Of a stretch of DNA of 64,000 bases, positions 10,567 to 21,896 are shown one piece after another. This DNA comes from Hericium rajendrae (Eukaryota > Basidiomycota > Agaricomycetes > Russulales > Hericiaceae). The DNA is taken from NCBI GenBank assembly GCA_033439255.1, contig CM065878.1, positions 62,001-126,000 on the forward strand. Direction: 5' to 3'. The position numbers and the translations under genes were made by a program. A model generated the notes under the pieces. The model was not told the origin of the DNA and made no database searches. It worked only from the letters and a program-made list of their open reading frames with translations. Positions within the stretch are counted from its first letter, which is position 1. Each line of letters starts with the position of its first letter.

Positions 10567-13357
10567 CATCTGAGAAAAGGACCACTGGTATATGACACTA
10601 TGTAGCCTACATAGCTCTGATAGGACCATAGGAGTTCTCTTTTCTACATAGCTACTCCATAGCAGTGAGGTAATCTACATAGAGTTATGATAGCTATCAT
10701 AGCTATGATAGCATAGAGTATAAGCTATCATAGCTATCATAGTTGCTATAGCATATAATGACTATCACAGCTATGTCAGCTATGTAATATATCTATGTTA
10801 TCATATTATGCCTAGTTAGTATGACTGCTATCCACTCTATATTGCCTCTGTCTTATATACTGCTTAAAAGTGTCTAAAATATTATTCAAATATTCAAATA
10901 TAGTATAAATTTCAGTCTTGTTGCATCTCAAACATTTAAAACATCGAAAATTAAAAGCATTATATTTAAAACAAAGCTACAAGCATCACTACAGATCTAT
11001 GATACACTACTCAAACCAACACCCCAAGATAAGATAACAAAATATACAAAGATAAGATAAGATAAACTTAAAGATAAAAGATAAATTCAAAGATAAGATA
11101 AGACTTACTTCATAGATCAGAAAAAGCGAAAATAATCTAAGGACAAAGTCAGTATACAAGATACAGATATAGAAAGAAATAAGACTTACTTGACATAATA
11201 AAAGCGAAAGTGTAAAAGTCTACAAAGAATAGTAGGGTTAGTGAACAACAAAACAATATAACAACAACATAACAGCTTATCGAACATCAGAGACTTGAAG
11301 CAGGAGAAGGGAGAGCGCCGAAAGACGAGAGATGGTAGTGGTAAGGAAGAGAGAGAGATAGCACATCGCACATGCCTTATATAGATGTGGCGAGCAAAAG
11401 CCAAATGCGGCTGCTGAGACCGGGCCAGGCAGTGCCGAGCACTTGCATCAGAGGCTAAGTGCCAGATTTTCCTAAGTTCTGTTCATTGGCCAGTAGCTTA
11501 TAGCAGCTGAGTTAGATACTCACCTCATACGGGTTGATGTAATAGATGATTTATAGCTGTTCCCTTTTTTTCAGAATTTAAACCATTTTATTTGATTTAC
11601 TATGCTTGAAACACTCGAACTCGCACGCGTTCGGTAGCTGAAGCACTGAAGGCACATGTCTCATACTATCCTTACCACCACACTCCTCTCTCGTCGTTCC
11701 TCTGCCGTTCCTCTTTCCATCAACTCGTCGGATTGAACGCAGAAGGATCTCGATAGGGTATAGAGGGGTAAAGGCAAGTATAACCAAACTTTTTATTCGT
11801 ATTGTTCGTACTAATAAAGAGAGTATCGCTCATTTTCGAGCGATACTCTCGTTCTTCGACACCCGCAATGCCTCACTCCCCTCCCCTGTCGCCTTCTCTC
11901 TGCCATGTCACCTGTGTCCCGCCCGCTTCTTGAACACGGCGTCGGCAGCCTCGATCCCCTGCGCATCACCAACAGCCGTGCACGAAACCGGCTGCATGCC
12001 TGCAAGCTCAACAACTCACGCTTCGGCCCCCCACGCCCTCGCTCACACCTGCGAACCTCCAGTTGCCCCATCCGCTGACGATGGCGTCTGCATCCGCATC
12101 GTGCTGCCTCGTTGCCGTAGCAACGGGCACGACACGTCATTCGCCCGGCTCCAGCACCCTCGGATCCCCTCAACAACCCCCCTGCACGTCCTCAACAGGT
12201 TCATGTGGGTCCATCTTGCCGTCGACAATGTGCTCACGGCTGAAACACTTGGCTGGGCGCACACGGCCATGCACGATGACAAGCCTGCGTGGTCTGACCT
12301 GCACGAGCAAGGCCAAGCAAGACCATGCCGACTGGTGACATGGCCACGCATGATCCACCACACCTCGCCCTGCCCTGAGCATGCCTGTGTGCTGACGCCA
12401 TGCCCCGCATACGTCCGCTCCAGCTTCAACATGCAAGCGTGCGATCAGGCGGGTCCACACAAGCACACCCACGGCCAGCACGACTCGTGCACCCCGCTTG
12501 GCCTGGCATGGCCTGTGTGCCAACACCCCGCCCTGCACATGACTCCCGCACGATCACCTCGCCCCGCGCATAGGCTGCGTGACCGTGCTGACTCGCGCAC
12601 GGCCATGCACGATCTGCGACACCCCACCCCGCCTGATGCGTGACCTGTACATCGGCGTTATGCCCCACACACGGCCCCCTCGCCCTATGCACATGCATAC
12701 AGCCAGGCACGGCCGCATCAGCTCGCATGCGGCCACGCACGATCTGCGCACCTCATCTCATCCCATGCATGGCCCGTGCGCTGATGCCTCACGCCGCACA
12801 TGGTTGCCTCGCCCCATGCGCGTGCGTATGGCCGTACGGCCATGCCAGCTTGCGCACAGCCACACACGGCTCGTGCATCCCGCTTCATTGCCCTGCCCAT
12901 CCACATCATCATCTGCCCGACAGCATGCATCAGATGGGTGAGAGTGCACCTATCCATGCACACACAGATGGTGATGTGCAAGAGGTGCGAGGGTGCGAGG
13001 TCTATTCAGAACCTTCGTTTACTAGTTAGATGGTGTTAGATTTGTCTACAGTAGTCTACACCTTGAATATAAGAAATCTTTGACTTAAATGTCTTGACTA
13101 CCTAGGTGACCCATCATAAGGACTATAGTAGCCATAGTAGTCATAGTTTCCCTTGGTAAGTATCATAGTCCTATGTATATGGCACCCCTAGCTATAGAGG
13201 CTATGGCCACCTATGTATTTAACACTTCATGCTATAGAGGCTATCATAGGCCCCATAGCTCCACATAGCTGAATAGTCCAAGTTCATAGCCCTCATAGCT
13301 CACTGATAGAGCCCATAATATGACTTGCTGCTATATAAAAAACAGATTTCTCAGATG
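10567..13357 (+). mobile_element. CATCWG-TIR element, copy B (2,791 bp)
   Basis: Complete copy with termini CATCTGAGAAA and TTTCTCAGATG and GA on both sides. Order: CATAGCTATGATAG tract; AT-rich segment with two minus-strand TTTTCGCTTTT words each followed by GTAAG (about 11105-11215); TATA-like CCTTATATAG near 11376 (minus-strand direction); plus-strand core with TTCGGTAGCTGAAGCACTGAA; intron-like 11774-11819 with a GC rather than GT donor; hairpin 11819-11850; GC tract 11851-13020; and a CATAG tract ending CTATATAAAAAACAGATTTC. No transposase or other protein recognised; the open frames in the GC tract overlap on both strands. Confidence 0.9.
11819..11850 (+). repeat. Conserved hairpin of copy B
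   Basis: Perfect 13-bp stem GAGAGTATCGCTC / GAGCGATACTCTC with loop ATTTTC. It begins at the AG of the 46-nt intron-like segment. Confidence 0.9.
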
Positions 13358-14693
13358 GACTCAGGGTCCTTGTCCTTGTCCGATGTGGGCATGGCAACTG
13401 GCAAGGGTGAGAGCAGAGGGGAGGAGAGGGCGAGGGCGAGCCGCTGCAGTATGCAGCAGAGAACGCGTCTGAGATGGGGCTGATGTATCGCTGTAAGCAC
13501 TGCAGGTTCCAGTCATGTAGCATGACCACGTCAACGATTCGCACAGCTGGTGCCAGTGTCACGGGCGCGATGTCATGACGATGATGAGTTCTGAAGTATG
13601 TTGGTATACCTCAGTAACACACTATCCTAGATACAATCAGATTTTCCTACTTTCCCGGATGTACTTAGTTGTTTGGGAGAGGTAGAAATGTAGGATGCTA
13701 TACCTTTTTCTTGCTGACAGTGGACTGTTTGACTGAGTTTAGGAGGTGGTTATGTTTATTCTAAGCTGTGCAAGACTTGAGCAAACAAACACAAACAAAC
13801 AGAAATATACTCCGAATTTTAGAGGAATGCCTATAGTGGCTTCGACCTTGGCTGACTTGATGATCTGGATGTTGGGTAACTGTTGTTGAGACTCGAGGCT
13901 GGCTAGAACTGAGAATTGGTATGATCTAAGAATTTTGACTAAACTTTTAGTAGGCTTCTAGCTGTCTGGCAAGACTAGACTAGATGCAACAATGGATGAA
14001 CAAAGATAAACTTATCCCCTGTGGGATTTTACCTGTTACTGACTAACAAGATAGGCTGACGAGGATGATTGGGGCTGTGAGATGAAACACTGAGTTACTG
14101 CAGTCTGAGCCGTTGCTCCAAGAACTGGCTTAAGTAATCAAATAAGGATATTCCCATGCTAGGGGACTGAAAGCAAAAATATTCCCACGGTAGGGAATGG
14201 ACTAGAATAATAGAAGCTGAGAACTGGGGTGGATTGGGGTGGTTAATGTGGCCTCCTGTTCCGGTTGATTTCAGGGCCTTTATATACCCCTGAGATCATG
14301 GGACGAGATTCCAAATATGTACATGGTCTATGCTACTGTGGGAACTAACTACTAAATTTGTAGCTATCTAATTTCCGGACTACATTTTTCTACGATTAAT
14401 AATCTGCTTTGTAAGGCAGAACATGCTTCGTCATCTGTTTCCTGCCTTAGTAATACTATTTTTCTGCCTTAATAAGCCAAATTCTGCTTAGTAATGAGTG
14501 TCTGAGTAAGCCGAGCATGTGATTGGTAATGATTGGTAAGCTCTATGAGGCTGTGTGCTTATATTTGGCTGGGCTGAGTAATTGGGATGACAGAGAGCAG
14601 GTGCTGAGTCATTGCAGGCTTATTAATGCCTTGGTAAATGCTTTACTAAGTGGATAGAAGTTTTCAGATCATTCTCTGAATTTCCGGAGTCTT
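13358..14693. other. No gene called; AT-rich downstream region of the KOW-like gene
   Basis: 13358-13570 carries a short open stretch on either strand that abuts insertion B. 13600-14690 is AT-rich with repeated TAAGC/AGTAAT words and a TATATACCCC at about 14280. A similar style of sequence (GAATAAGC words) lies beside the second KOW-like gene at 50.6-51.1 kb. No ORF of note. Confidence 0.4.
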
Positions 14694-15846
14694 TCAGAGC
14701 TGGGCTGAATATTTTTCAGGAATGAGTGCATTTTCCCAATCATCAAATAGTCTATCCTGAGCTCTGCGGGAATCGTAATATATGCGCATCTTTTGTAGCC
14801 TTCCAAGTAGTAAGTGACCCAAAGCTCGTAGCTGTACAAGCCACACGAGATGCAATAATCTACCGTAACGAGGTGAACAATGATGAAGTTTACAGCAATA
14901 TGCAGGGGGAAAATGGTGGCAAATAATGCAGAAGCGACGGGTGGGGTGTGTGTGAAGATAAATGAGATAGAATAGTTGGCAGATAATCATGGAGCAATAG
15001 CAAAGATTGATGGCATAAAGAAACAGCAAGGGCATAGCATGAGAGTATGAATGAATGTGGGCTTGACAAGACGAAAGAGTGCATGTCCAACGACTAAGAT
15101 CACAGGACATACCTGCTACGTCCTGTCAAAATTGCCACTTTGCATGTCCTCTGCTTGTATGCCTCAACCACCCTCTCCTCATCATCCTCCAGGTGGATGG
15201 GAACGATGAACGAGTGAGCAGCAACCTGCCTGTCACTGGCTGGGTCGAAGAGCTCATGTGTGTCAACCCGAGGTCGACGGCGGAAGAAGTCGCGAATGGG
15301 GAGAGTGCGAGGGAGTTGGCTCCATATACGAGGTATGATCAGCTTGAGCTCTGTGACCTCACTGCCTACTGCATCTTCGTGCTCAGTGCAGAAGTGGGTC
15401 CATGTTGTGCCAATGTAGAGGATGGAGGCAATGTGGGCATGAGTAATAATAGTGGTCTCACCATGTACGAGTGCAAGCTCGACAAGCTGGCCTTGACGAA
15501 TGAAGGGCGTGGGGTGCTTAGTGACGAACCATGGATGCAGGAGGGAGGATTGGTGTGCTCGTACTGAGAGACGATGGTATAGGAAAGGATACTGGATATT
15601 GTCGTCATCGTCATCGTTTACAATCTCGATGAGGGATGTGGGGCATAGAGATAGGGAATCATAATCTGAAGGGGCTGTGCTGCCTGACCTGCAACACACT
15701 GCAGAGATCGATGCATTGCTAGCAATGGACGTGCATGGAAAATACTGAGGCAGCTGATTGCCTGAGCTGCCCCGATTCAGTGAGCGTGTGAATTTGCGGG
15801 TGACTCGGACTTCTGCTGGTGACTGGTCGAAGGTCTGATTGAGCAC
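14694..15846 (-). pseudogene. Degenerate gene with KOW-like region (paralogue of 51134-52255)
   Basis: An open stretch of 248 codons (15846-15100, minus) is followed by a probable short intron (GTATGT just after position 15110) and a further open stretch to 14694 with the C-terminal text RLFDDWENALIPEKYSAQL. The central part GQLVELALVHGETT ... IASIL ... TELKLIIPRIWS lines up by eye with GERLVIMSGEEGYCVSGIVEELV ... VFVPRIWS of the gene at 51134-52255, so the two are paralogues. The G-x-x-V-x-V pattern resembles a KOW (Spt5-type) loop, less well than in the paralogue. The 5' end stops at a tRNA-like repeat (15855 onward), which may have truncated it. Function unknown. Confidence 0.45.
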
Positions 15847-15854
15847 CAGGGAAA

Positions 15855-15999
15855 ATTACGATTCCTTAGAATCATTTACTCTATACCAGCTTTTGCTATT
15901 GAAAACGACACCAAAATGATGACCATCCCCATTTGGCAGTTGGCTTATATAATCACAAGTCAACAATCTGATGAGTTTGCAGGTTCAATTCCAGTTCAA
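15855..15999 (+). repeat. tRNA-like (SINE-head) repeat, plus-strand copy
   Basis: Same head as in the three blocks at 3.4-10 kb, here in plus orientation: ACGATTCCTTAGAATC palindrome, TTTACTCTATACC, A-box-like GGCAGTTGGCTTATATAATC and B-box GGTTCAATTCC. It lacks the 158-bp body units. A decayed partial copy (TTTCTTGGAATCATTTACTC) follows near 16088. Confidence 0.65.
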
Positions 16000-17459
16000 C
16001 CTTGAATTCTTTTATTTCATTTTACAATCAACATATCTCACTGTCACTGTTCACAATCATTATACATAACATTTATATCTCATTATGATTTCTTGGAATC
16101 ATTTACTCTAACTAATTTCTCATATAAAGTGAGATTATAAGTTTGATTCTGCCAATTGCCATTCTTATAATTTTGGATATTTCTTAGAGATGTTCAGTCT
16201 TTGAAATCTAACTAAATCATTGTTAGACTATATGCATATGAAAGTCAATGCTAGTCATATTAGGACCAGAAGTTCTCAGTATGAAAAAGTGCAAACTTGT
16301 TACAAGATAGTGGATAAATGTACCTCATAGTAAAGTCTGTATCTTTTTATTGATGTAAGTGAGTATGAATTTTACCTCCTCAGAACATTTGTTTTCATAA
16401 CAATAGGTTCAGAAATGACTGAGATATGAGCAAATCACTTCAAAGATATCCTTGAGGAGGAGATCATAGTGATTGCATTGTAGTGGAGCAATGAGTGGTG
16501 CTATTTACATGCTAAAAATATCGTTGGAAATCTGATTCGTACCTTTCCAATGGCATATTATACAAGACGATCGGATACGTATTGAGAAAACGCGGTAGCA
16601 ATTACTGAAGGGTTGGTATTAGAGGTAGGGGCAAACTTGTTGAGGCCATATCTTTTTATTGACTCATCCAATTGTAGTGTACCTAGCATTGTTGAAAAGG
16701 TATAATGGAGAGCTTTCTGACGCAATCAAGGGACCGATGATATCTCCAGTACTTAAGGAGATACACTCGAATTATTACAAAACCTCCTATTTGACTATTT
16801 TCAAGATTTTACATAATCTGCAGCATGGGCAAAATGACATACTCCCATCCCATGACATCATGAGGGGGACGGGAGTACGTCATTTTGCCTGTGCTGCAGA
16901 TTACATAAGCAATTTATAAGCAGGAAAAAATCGAAAAAATCATTCAAGTCTAGGGACAAATCATCAAATCATCTGAGAATAGGCACATACTGAGTAGTGT
17001 AAAAAATCAGTAAAAATCGTGTTAATATGGCCATTGATAGTGCTATTCAGAAACACTTGAGTTTATGTTTATAGCTAGAGAATTGACAGAGATATAGCCA
17101 AATTACTGATTCAGACCCCTAGAAGGCAAAAATAAAATCAATCTAGACAACATACAACAGTTGACAGACCTTCAAAGGCCACACTTATGTACTTCATAAA
17201 TGTAAACACAATTTTTGAGAAGTCACGTGCAACAGCGAGCCTGGTCAGGCTCGCTGTTGCACGTGACCATTATTTTGTCATTAGTTCAACTCTTGCTGAT
17301 AACAAAGTTTAAAAATAAGAGATAAGTGTAAAACAATATACTTTGAAGATGGAGATCTTTGCAGCATTACAATACTAGTATATTCAATTCTCTGTTATCA
17401 TATTAATTCTGTGAGCATAACACTACAAAGTTTGAACAATTCAAAAGGAATCGTATTGC
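16000..17459. other. Repeat-rich AT sequence with two strong inverted repeats
   Basis: No gene seen. 16814-16903 is an imperfect inverted repeat with arms of about 36 bp (TAATCTGCAGCATGGGCAAA and its complement). 17222-17267 is a perfect inverted repeat (22-bp arms, 2-base centre) starting GTCACGTGCAACAGCGAGCC. Diverged words such as CCTTTCCAATGGCATA near 16545 resemble the repeat at 46.9-47.5 kb. Confidence 0.55.
17222..17267. repeat. Perfect 46-bp palindrome with CACGTG in each arm
   Basis: 22-bp arms, perfect match, 2-base GT centre. Each arm carries an E-box-like CACGTG. It stands in AT-rich sequence with no gene beside it; a tiny foldback element is one possibility. Confidence 0.9.
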
Positions 17460-19070
17460 CGTGCAGAGCATCGGCCCTCTTCCCCCAAGTGTAAGACTTA
17501 CCATCACTATAAAAAGCAAAAATTTTCAAAACAAATATATATTAGTATTGAAAGATAACAAAGAAAACATAATAAAGCTTACCAAACTAATAAAAAAGCG
17601 AAAATCTACTAAACAATTCATAAGACATCAGTATAAGACATAACAAACCTTACCTAGTAAATATACAAAAGTACTAATATAAGTATGAAAGCATCAGCAC
17701 AAGCCATAAGAGATTAAAGAATACAAACTTACCTTAATAGAGATAGCAACGACGAGCAACCAACGACGATGAGCGAGCAACCAACGACGATGAAGCGTCG
17801 ACGTGGCAAGACATGGTGGAAGTAAAGAGCAAGAGGCAAGGCACATCGCGTGAGCCTTATATACAAATCTCAGGCGAAGCCAAGAATCGTGGCTGCTGGG
17901 CGCTGCCAAGCGATGCATCAGAGACTGGGCCTGCAGAGTTGACTAAGTTGACTTTGTTACCCGGACATGTACAGTACAGTAGATACATAGTGTTCTCATA
18001 TATTTCGATACCATGTATCAATTGTACTTGTGGTCTTTTTTTCAGAATTGATGTGATTTTGTATGATTTCTTGGAGGTCGAACAACATAGCTTCGCTTGT
18101 TTGGTGGCTGAAGCACCGAATGCACATCGACTTGTTTCATCCCTCTCTCACTTGTTGTCTCTCCTCGCTCATTCCCTCACTGCCTCCATCCCTCATTCCA
18201 GCTCGTTCCTCATTCATTCTGAGCTTGTCAATTTCGGTCTGGAGGGCTGAGTAGTAAGCAGAGGGCTAGCAGGTGAGTAAAATCAACTTATATTTGTGAT
18301 CTTTGCACTAAAACAGAGAGTATTGCTCATTTTTTGAGTGATACTCTCAATATATTGTTCCTCTCGACTCTTCACGACCCCACCGCCTATTTTGCACCCC
18401 CTCTGTCCCTTCCATGCCCTGTCTCTGTCATGTTCACATATGTCTGCACCACGTCTGTGCCCTGCACCACAGCTCGTACTTCCTGTGCTCGACCCCAACA
18501 TTCTGCGACTCCCCCGTGCAGTTCTGATCTTGTGCACGGTCCCTCACCCTCTTTGGGCACACCAAGGTGTGCAGGCCACAGCGAACATGCATGCATGCAC
18601 CACGTGATGCTGTCTGCACACCTTCAATGACGTGAGCGCACTGGCCATGTCAACACCCATGCTTTCCATGTCTGCACGCATCAGAGTCCCGACTCAAATG
18701 TCATCTGCTCGTGCTCCCAGCCCTCAAGCAGCTCCATCTGGCCTCCACACTCCTGCCATGTCACCCACATGACGAATGGTTCCAGCATGCACCACTGACA
18801 CTCCTCACGTGTGCAATCTCCCTCATTCGCACCCGACCCCCATCCATGCATGCAATTGCGAGCACAATGACTGGCACCTGCATGCAAAGCTCGTTCTCAC
18901 AAGCAATGACCCATACACACATGCAATACCCTGTTCGTGTGCAGAACACCTCACCCTTGCCGGTCCTGCCCCACACATGCGCGCATGCCCGCTGAATGTA
19001 TCGTGTGCCCATTCAACACTCTGCGTGCATGCACGATGCCCTGCACATGCACGTGGCACTCCATGTACGT
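17460..19070 (+). mobile_element. CATCWG-TIR element, core of copy D (interrupted)
   Basis: Core only: minus-strand TTTTTGCTTTTT and TTTTCGCTTTTT words each followed by GTAAG (about 17490-17600), TATA-like CCTTATATAC near 17857, plus-strand stem TTTGGTGGCTGAAGCACCGAA near 18100, intron-like 18273-18316 (GTGAGT ... CACTAA ... CAG), hairpin 18316-18348 and a GC tract from 18350. The GC tract is interrupted at 19070 by the short-LTR element, continues 21463-21551, is interrupted again by copy C and the hAT element, and appears to run on after 40069. No left or right TIR was identified for this copy. Confidence 0.7.
18316..18348 (+). repeat. Conserved hairpin of copy D
   Basis: GAGAGTATTGCTC pairs with GAGTGATACTCTC (one T:G pair); T-rich loop. 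It lies at the 3' end of the 44-nt intron-like segment. Confidence 0.85.
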
Positions 19071-19231
19071 TGGACTGGCCCAAGGGCTCAGCCTGAAGCT
19101 AAGGTGATGATAGTGCAGACCATGGCTACTCTACATGAGGCGAGCCTGCTATGGACATGCTGACTAAGCCTCGGCAACTTCTGGAGCTCCTCCTAACCTC
19201 TGGATCTAGGAGCCCTCAGCTCCCTAGTCCA
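19071..19231 (-). repeat. 3' LTR of the short-LTR element
   Basis: 161 bp, TGGACT...AGTCCA, identical to the LTR at 21302-21462. Confidence 0.93.
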
Positions 19232-19272
19232 GGTGCCCCCCTCAAAAAAAGCGACATCCGCGTCGCTAGAAC

Positions 19273-20151
19273 CTAAGAAACATGAACCCAACCTAGACCT
19301 CGAAGAACCCGACCCAACTCCTGAAGACGAGGATCACCCTGCCAGTCCAAAGGCAGGGCGTCAAGCTTGACCGAATGCGAAACCGATGGTGAGGATGAGA
19401 CAGTGACCGAGGGATGATCCGCACGAAGACCAGCGGGATGTCGCCGCGTGATGATGGGCTCAGAAGTCGGAATGAACTGTCGAGATGGGCGTGAAGGATG
19501 AGTGGGCCATGCTTGTGATCGCCGTGCTCGCCGCTTCAGGGAGTCGAACGGCCGCGTGGAGCTGGATCGAAGAATAGAAAAATCACGAGGCGCAGGAGAA
19601 ATTAAAGGAGCTGGAGTCATAGTGGAAAGTGTACAGGCCTCATCAGCCCAAGAAAAAGAAGGTAGATGTGTATGTGCAGTGGTTAAAGACGTGTTGGCAT
19701 CATTATAGGACAATGAAAAGTCGTTAGAGGATGTGGAAGTATCAGGATTGGTCGGCGTCGTGTACGAATGAATAATGTCGGGGATCGGAATCAATATACG
19801 TGAAGTGTTGGTATCTTGAACGTATGGTGTGCGTGGCTCTGGGGGCACTGGGACATCCATCTGGATGCCAGCTTCGACACGCGTGGAGGTAGACGCCACG
19901 GGGATGGGAACGTCGCGCGGGACGTACGATTCAGCTGGCGGGATGAACGAGCGAGGCCGTGCGTCGGACGGCACGTCGATGTCTATTTGCGGGGTTGTGA
20001 TGGACATGCCGGTGGGAGTGGGGGATCGCGAGGGATGCGGCGGGGCATCGTATTGCACGCCGGTGTCGACGCGCGAGGTCATGGCAATGGAACGGGGATC
20101 GGGAGGCGCAGCGTCGTCCGCCTGGACGGTCGCATCGACGCGAGAGTGCAT
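19273..20151 (-). CDS. Second open frame of the short-LTR element, unknown protein
   Basis: Open frame of 292 codons directly after the first, rich in Pro, Ser, Thr and Asp with repeated short phrases (SRVD, VDTGVQYD, VEAGIQMD, IDIDVPSD). It looks disordered. No domain recognised. High GC and CpG content differs from the surrounding repeats and fits a recent arrival. Confidence 0.4.
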   Translation of the reverse strand: MHSRVDATVQADDAAPPDPRSIAMTSRVDTGVQYDAPPHPSRSPTPTGMSITTPQIDIDVPSDARPRSFIPPAESYVPRDVPIPVASTSTRVEAGIQMDVPVPPEPRTPYVQDTNTSRILIPIPDIIHSYTTPTNPDTSTSSNDFSLSYNDANTSLTTAHTHLPSFSWADEACTLSTMTPAPLISPAPRDFSILRSSSTRPFDSLKRRARRSQAWPTHPSRPSRQFIPTSEPIITRRHPAGLRADHPSVTVSSSPSVSHSVKLDALPLDWQGDPRLQELGRVLRGLGWVHVS

Positions 20152-20153
20152 AC

Positions 20154-21101
20154 TTACCTCGGTATGCGCGACCTCGAGTCCTTCTCGGTATCCCTCCCAC
20201 CGTCCTTGCTCATACCCGTCCTTCCAGGCTTGCTCGTGCCGGTGCTCGTCAACCCTCGCATCCCGCCTCGCTTCCTTCCGGCCTTCTCGCGGATGTCTTC
20301 GACTAGGGCCTCATCGATCTCGTGGATCGACTTGGCCAGGCGCGGGGGCGTGCTCGTCGACGGAACGTCATGCGACGTCGGGTGGTGGGTCTTGCATCGC
20401 TCGAGCTTCTGAGCGTGCTCCACGATCTGCGCGAGCAGATCATCGTCGATCTCGTCGAGCGACGTGGCCCATCGCACGGGCACGGAACGGCCAGGGTTGT
20501 CGCAGGTTGGCGCGAGCTCGAAATTGTGGGAGGGGCTTGTTATGTAAACGCCCGGGGGACCGATGCACGCGACAGCGGTCGCGAGATCCGCGGCTGCGTC
20601 TGCCGTGGTAGCTGGGGCGGAACATGCGGGGATGGGTGTGTATGGTGTGGTGCGGGCGTTCACGGCGGGTCTGGGCTCGCGGGGCTCGGGAAACGCGTGG
20701 GCTGCGTGCGTTTGCGGCGTTGCTATGGTAACGGCAGTGGCCGGGTGTGCGTCGGGGGTTGCTGGCTCGAGACCGAGCGAGGTGTCGTTGGTGGGCTGCG
20801 CGGGGAATGCTGCACGAGGCGCGCGAATCGTGTCTGCCTCGTGGCTAACGCGCGGTCGCGGTGGGCGGTTCGCGAGGAGTTCCTCAGCGTCGGATGTGGG
20901 TGTCGTGTCGACTGGGGTGATGCGTGTGTCGAGCAGACGTACTGGGCTCGTGGTAGCAGCTGGTGCTGGTGCTGGTGCTGCAGCTTGGCGCGCGGCTGAG
21001 CGTTTCTTGCCCATATCGGGTAATCGTGCAGATGGTATTGAACGCGGGTTCGAGTGCGCGAAAACGATACACGAGCGTCGAAATACGAGCGCAGGGGACA
21101 C
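20154..21101 (-). CDS. First open frame of the short-LTR element, unknown protein
   Basis: Open frame of 315 codons, Ala/Pro/Thr-rich and largely low-complexity, with a basic start (MGKKRSAARQ from an internal Met that may be the real start). Near the C-terminal half are two related short segments, SLDEIDDDLLAQI and SIHEIDEALVEDI, each followed by basic residues; this internal repeat could be an amphipathic helix pair. No zinc knuckle and no pol motif. Either an unrecognised gag-like protein or host sequence captured by the element. Confidence 0.45.
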   Translation of the reverse strand: MSPALVFRRSCIVFAHSNPRSIPSARLPDMGKKRSAARQAAAPAPAPAATTSPVRLLDTRITPVDTTPTSDAEELLANRPPRPRVSHEADTIRAPRAAFPAQPTNDTSLGLEPATPDAHPATAVTIATPQTHAAHAFPEPREPRPAVNARTTPYTPIPACSAPATTADAAADLATAVACIGPPGVYITSPSHNFELAPTCDNPGRSVPVRWATSLDEIDDDLLAQIVEHAQKLERCKTHHPTSHDVPSTSTPPRLAKSIHEIDEALVEDIREKAGRKRGGMRGLTSTGTSKPGRTGMSKDGGRDTEKDSRSRIPR

Positions 21102-21301
21102 TTGAGGTTGGCACTAGACACGGGAGCGACTTGGGACACGTGAGGAGACAAAAAACATGCGCAACACGGGGCGCGAGAACGGGACACGAGGCACGCGAGA
21201 AAGACAACGAAAATGATGCGAAAAACCAGAAAAAAGCCAGAAAAGCCAGAAGTGACTCAACCCAATGTGCAGTGGGTCAAATCACACTCTCATCACCATG
21301 A

Positions 21302-21462
21302 TGGACTGGCCCAAGGGCTCAGCCTGAAGCTAAGGTGATGATAGTGCAGACCATGGCTACTCTACATGAGGCGAGCCTGCTATGGACATGCTGACTAAGC
21401 CTCGGCAACTTCTGGAGCTCCTCCTAACCTCTGGATCTAGGAGCCCTCAGCTCCCTAGTCCA
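21302..21462 (-). repeat. 5' LTR of the short-LTR element
   Basis: 161 bp, identical to the partner at 19071-19231; followed by ACGT target duplication. Confidence 0.93.
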
Positions 21463-21896
21463 ACGTGCATAGCACCCTGCATGTGTGTAAAATGCCCCAT
21501 TTGCATGCAAAATGCTGGCAATGCCTTGCATGCATGTGCGTGCCTGCCCAACATCTGAAAAATGTACCAATGCTATGTTGTCCTATGTTGCTTACATAGA
21601 TCTCATAGTTTCATAGCAATCCCCTTTTATACATAGGGCCCCATAGCTGAAAGGCAGTCTATGGCAAGCTATATAGTCAAATAGGATTGCTATGTCTAGC
21701 TATGATAGCTATGATAGCTATTAGAGCATAAGACAAAGCTATGATAGCTATAGAGACTATGTTGGTTATGCTATGTATGCTCATTATCATATCATATCTA
21801 GCACAATAGGATTGCTATCTAATCTATACCAACTCTGCTTTATATACAACTTTCTCATGCTATAAAGATTTTATTAAAATCTCAGAAAATTTATAG

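Larger units (their letters stand above)
19071..21462 (-). mobile_element. Short-LTR retrotransposon (LARD/TRIM-like), intact, very young
   Basis: Two direct repeats of 161 bp (19071-19231 and 21302-21462) read identical base for base. They begin TGGACT and end AGTCCA, and the whole is flanked by ACGT on both sides (19067-19070, 21463-21466). On the minus strand a purine-rich GAGGGGGGCACC precedes the 3' LTR and a TGGTGATGAGAG-like primer-site candidate follows the 5' LTR. The element is 2,392 bp. It carries two consecutive open frames without protease, RT or integrase, so it is non-autonomous. It looks whole; identical LTRs mean a recent insertion. It sits inside the GC tract of copy D. Confidence 0.93.
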
